NCBI GenBank assembly: GCA_008692225.1
Contig: VICG01000002.1
Coordinates: 1,628,001-1,692,000 of the forward strand
DNA length: 64,000 bases
Reading direction: 5' to 3'
Source of the DNA: Monilinia fructicola
Lineage: Eukaryota; Ascomycota; Leotiomycetes; Helotiales; Sclerotiniaceae
How positions within the stretch are numbered: the first letter of the stretch is position 1; each line of letters begins with the position of its first letter. This document shows, in pieces, positions 59,661 through 64,000 of this stretch. Below the pieces are notes generated by a model. It was not told the DNA's origin and did no database searches. It worked only from the letters and a program-made list of their open reading frames with translations. A program made the translations under genes and the position numbers.

Positions 59661-62600
59661 ATGAAATCTGAATCAAAATCATCTATCTACACGTCCCGGT
59701 CCAAAGTTGAAAACAACTACCATCGACAAGCATCAACTGGAGGAATCCATGGAGAAGAAGTCAACAAACCTTTCATCCAACCAAGCAAAACCGAGCGTGG
59801 CTTCAGATCAAGCACAATTGAAAAGAGCCCCAACAGCCCCAACAGCCCCGTTCCAATAATACCAGAAACACCAATCCCAATCCCACTCCCACTCCCGCTC
59901 CCGCTCCCACTTCCGCTCCCACTCCCAATACCACCACCACCACCAGCATTATTAGGAGAAATACAGACGTCATGTGGGGCAAATGAGACCAATAAGGACA
60001 AATCTGGGTTGGATCGGACAAAGGGACAAGGTTTAATTTCAACACATGGTTTAGAAGAAGAATTGAATAATCCACTACTATTCACATCCTCAATAAACAA
60101 TCCTCGACAGTCTCAAATTGATGTATCTGTACAATATTCCTTATCAGAAGAATTTAATCCTTGGTCTCCTTCATCTTGTCACCACCAAGACACTGATTTA
60201 GATATTCGAAGACTATCCGCCTCATCCACTACTCCATCTACGACGACCCCTCAGCTATCACCGCAGACGTCAAAACACTTGAGAGAGGAAGAAGAGAATG
60301 TATCAGAGAGGACGTTTGATATTTCAATCTCCGAACCACCAGTAAGCTTTGCTTTGCTCAAACCCGCCTTTTTCTTGTTTGGTATACGAAGTTTCTTGAA
60401 ACTAATAATGTCTATATATACGTAGTTGAAGCGACACCGCGCAAAGTTAAAACATTGTCATATACCCCAATCAGATAATGAAGCATCAATCAACTTTCCT
60501 GCAAACCTACAATCCCCTAGATCTCCTTTTTTCACAACCCACAAGTCCAAGAGTTCGCTTCCTTCCTCAAGATCGCCAAACATAGAAGCAATAGTTATGT
60601 CGAAGCCAGATCTGGGAGAAAATGGCATAACAACACTCAAGTCAGTTTAGTACTGAATTTCCTTATACCTTGGATCTTTGATAATCTGCCTACCTACCTA
60701 CCTACCTACTCACCTACCTACTCACCTACCTACCTTTATCTACTAGTCAAAATTACCTGTAATTTTTATGACTATTCTTGTATTTTCATATTTTGGCCAG
60801 CAGGAGTGATACTGACTCTACGTTACTTGAAGGCTAGCTCGAGGTAATATATTAGGAGAAAATTCCAACCCTTCTGCTTTATCCCTTGGACCCACGCCAA
60901 ACCTAGAACAACATAGACGCCCAACCAGCCCTAAACTAGGGCCAAATCTTCGAGAAGACTCCCTCATTTATAAAGTGGGAATCATTGAGCTTTTAGAACA
61001 AGATGAGAGGCCGACTTTCATCATAGATGTTGCCAATCAGGGTAACTATGTACCCGGCGGACGGTTACAACTAGAATATGCGAATGCATCACTCCGCGCC
61101 ATCAATCCATTGTTGGAAATGGTAGCGGGTTATGCGGATCTATCCTCTCCTACCATCGTTACACATGCATTTCCGGAATTTAAAGCGTGGCTGCTTAGTT
61201 TTGTTAGCAAGCAGCACGAGTCGTTAGATATCTGCTTACCGTCATTTTTGTATGGGGGTTTTACATGGAGTTGTTCGACCTTGCGAAAAAGACTTCGGGT
61301 GATAAATGGCATTAGAACTCAACTTGCGCCCAACAATTCCACCTCATCAAGTGCAACTCATAATAGCCCAGCACCGAATAGAGGTTTTGCAATCGGGCAA
61401 GAAATTTTAGGCCCAGTGGAGCTGCTATCTGAGCAATCTGATTACTTCGGAGACGTACCTTCAATGATACCAGATAAAACTCCCACAGATGCAATCGTTG
61501 TACAAGCTCAGGTGCCACATATCGATGGCTCTTGCTTCGATTGGACAAGACTTCCCCTTTCTGCAGCGCTACCTCGACATGTGCAATTCACCCGCAATAT
61601 TAATTGGGCCGCAACCCCTCTGGGCCCAATCAAGGACTGGAGTTTTGACTTGAGAGCAATGTGCAATCTCATCATGGGGAGTCCTCACCCGGCAGCCATG
61701 TACTGGGGATCTGACTATACAGCTATCTACAACGAAGCATACATTTTATTGGCCGGTCAAAAGCATCCAACTTTGATGGGACAAAGCTACAAAATCGCCT
61801 GGGCTGAAATATGGGACGACGTCGAAGGGTCTTTCGCGAAAGCTCGATCGTCTGGCCAAGCTACCATGAAAGATGATGATAGACTTTTCATTATAAGAAA
61901 TGGCTATCTTGAAGAATGCTACTTTGCCTGGAGTATCATTCCATTGGTGGGGGAAGATGGATCTGTTGTCGGATTGTACAACCCGGCATGGGAAAAGACG
62001 AGAAGAGTTATATCCGAACGTCGAATGCTTACGCTGCGAGAGGTAGGAGAGAAGACAGCAACCGCCAGAAACATCAAAGGATTTTGGACCCAAGTCATCA
62101 AGGCATTGGAGTACAATCCCTTTGACATACCCTTTGCGCTTCTCTATTCGGTTAATGAAGATGTCGATAGCGACATGAGCTCTCAGCGATCTTTGACCTC
62201 TGGAGGCATGTCGCAAGCGCCTTGTTGCGTGCTAGAGGCGACCATTGGTGTGCCTTCCGGTCATCGCTCAGCTGCCACACCGTTGGATCTCAACACCAGT
62301 GAAGATGGATTTGCCCCATATCTGAGAGAATCCGTCAAACTTGATAGGCCGATCCTGCTTACGACCGAGAAAGGAACTCTATCCACAGAGCTTATCGGAG
62401 GGCTTGAATGTGTAGGGTTTGGTGATCCTTGTCGCGCTGCTGTTGTCATACCACTTCATGCCACCAGTAGAGAATCTATTCTAGGTTTCTTGGTCATGGG
62501 AGTTAATCCGAGGAGACCTTACGATGACGATTATAGTTTGTTCGTTGAACTCATGACTCGCCAGCTAGCAACTTCAATGGCCTCAGTCGTTCTTTACGAG

Positions 62601-64000
62601 GAAGAAATACGAAAGGGCCAGAAAGCGGCGCGCATCGCTGCCCAAGATCGCCAGGAACTTTCGGAGCTCGTCAACCTACGCACCAAAGAAGCGGTGGAAA
62701 GTGAAAGCAGATTTACTCGCATGGCTGAGATGGCGCCTGTAGGAATGTTTATTGCAAACTCCCAAGGAGAGATTACATTTTCTAATGATGCCTGGTGGGA
62801 GATATCGCGGCATCCTCGATCGGACACTAGCGCCAAATCATGGATGGACAGTATTAAAGATGAAGATCGTGCAGGGGTCCAGGCTACCTGGGACAAACTC
62901 GTCACGCAGAAAGTCAACGTCACAAAAGAATTTCGCTTCAAGACGCCATGGCAAAGCAAGCATGCTTTGACCGACACGTGGGCTCTCATGAACTGCACTT
63001 CACTCAGGGATGGAGACAATAATCTCATGAGTATATTCGGTAGTATCACGGACATATCGCATCAAAAGTGGGCAGAAGAATTCCAGAGGAAGAAAACGCA
63101 AGAGGCAATCGAGCTCAAACGGCAGCAGGAGAATTTCATCGATATGACTAGTCACGAGATGCGCAATCCACTGAGTGCCATCTTACAGTGCTCGGATGAA
63201 ATCACTAGCGCTCTGACGTCCCCTTCTCTTAAAAGGCTGAAATCGAGTATGCAAGATGCAGAAACTTCCCAGGACATAACAGAACTTATCGAAAACAGCA
63301 TTGATGCTGCACAAACTATTGCACTCTGCGCTCAGCACCAGAAACGAATCGTTGATGATATCCTGACCTTGTCCAAATTAGACTCGGCGCTTTTAGTCGT
63401 GGCACCTGTCTCGACCCAACCAGTATCTGTGGCCAGGCGCGCGATCAAGATGTTTGAAGGAGATATGGAAAAACACGACATTTCCATAGAATTTCAAATC
63501 CAGGACTCATATTCTGATCTTGAAATCAGCTGGGTGAAACTTGATCCATCACGCCTTCTACAGGTCCTGATCAACTTGTTAACGAATGCTATCAAATTCA
63601 CCACGGGTCAACCTCAACGTTCAATTCTTGTGAGTATTGGCGCGGCAAAAGAGCGACCGGCAGGTGACGATACCACCGTTCAGTACTTCCCTTCGCGTTC
63701 GGGTATTGCGGATTTGACAACAGATGAAGCAGAATGGGGCACCGGTGAAAATCTGTATTTGCAATTTGCCGTTCAAGATACTGGCAGAGGACTCGACGAA
63801 AAGGAAGTGTCGATTTTGTTCCAACGATTTTCGCAGGCGTCTCCACGGACTCACGTTCAATATGGCGGTTCCGGTCTTGGGTTATTCATCTCGAGAGAGT
63901 TAACCGAACTCCAAGGGGGGCAAATTGGAGTATCCTCAGAAAAGGGCGTCGGCAGTTGTTTTGCATTTTATGTGAAGGCTCGTCGAGCCGAACGCACTCC
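59661..64000 (+). CDS. Sensor (probably hybrid) histidine kinase, 3' end outside window
   Basis: At least 1354 residues are visible and the frame runs off the window end. Exons are 59661-60341, 60426-60640 and 60833 onward. The last acceptor is the least certain, as several AGs lie near 60800-60855. The first 300 residues are disordered and include a Pro-Leu dipeptide tract (about residues 72-92). A conserved region follows (LIYKVGIIELLEQDERPTF, RLQLEYANASLRAINPLL), a PAS-like domain (HVQFTRNINWAATPLGP, PHPAAMYWGSDYTAIYNEAY), a GAF-like segment, a second PAS (FTRMAEMAPVGMFIANSQGE), the HisKA H-box FIDMTSHEMRNPLSAIL (phospho-acceptor His about 1073, codon 63153-63155) and the ATPase N-box LLTNAIKFT, G1 DTGRGL and F/G2 FQRFSQASP to GGSGLGLFIS. 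Fungal proteins of this build normally end with a receiver domain, which would lie beyond 64000. It likely feeds a His-Asp phosphorelay; the stimulus is unknown. Confidence 0.88.

Overview
This is a nuclear fragment from a filamentous ascomycete (Pezizomycotina, most likely Leotiomycetes/Helotiales; the class is an inference, the fungal origin is clear). The genes are split by short GT-AG introns of roughly 50 to 225 nt. They encode typical mould proteins: an AbaA/TEA conidiation factor, a DSC-complex subunit, NACHT/ankyrin NLR relics, a GMC oxidase, a GPI-anchored repeat protein and a long sensor kinase. A complex I assembly factor argues against Saccharomyces-type yeasts. Because exons are short, several genes had to be joined by hand from splice sites and protein similarity. 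Exon limits are given where I could fix them.

Layout. 1-759: C-terminal part of a Ser/Lys-rich nuclear protein (+). 3811-4526: dynein light chain LC8 in seven tiny exons (-). 5788-8565: Mrd1, a five-RRM rRNA-processing protein (+). 9475-12284: TEA-domain factor AbaA (+). 13567-14077: small unknown gene (+). 16132-18442: broken NACHT-ankyrin NLR gene (+). 18934-19809: rhomboid-like Dsc2 (+). 20735-23029: membrane-anchored pepsin-like protein without catalytic aspartates (-), divergent from 24587-27752, a GPI-anchored repeat protein (+). 29571-30987: membrane-anchored cysteine synthase (-), sharing a 193-bp promoter with 31181-32800, the NDUFAF7/MidA methyltransferase (+). 33137-34838: unknown coiled-coil protein (-). 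35412-37242: catalase (-). 39317-41170: GMC oxidoreductase (+). About 41400-43301: second, internally deleted NLR relic (-). 44753-47890: Ser-rich protein with a Cys-rich C-terminal domain (-). 52459-54792: PAF-acetylhydrolase-like lipase with about five single-base frameshifts (-). 59661-64000: long sensor histidine kinase, cut by the window end (+).

The right-hand third (47.9-59.7 kb) is gene-poor and unusually rich in simple repeats, including a 546-bp TAAAA tract and a 310-bp GGTGAGAG minisatellite. Two short words, ACCTAGGT and TACGGAGTA, recur through the intergenic DNA.

The genes are mostly unrelated housekeeping and developmental functions. Possible functional pairings are the cysteine synthase/NDUFAF7 pair, both probably mitochondrial, and the pseudo-peptidase/GPI-protein pair, both predicted at the cell surface. 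Repeated single-base frameshifts in otherwise well-conserved reading frames suggest either recent decay or homopolymer errors in the assembly.
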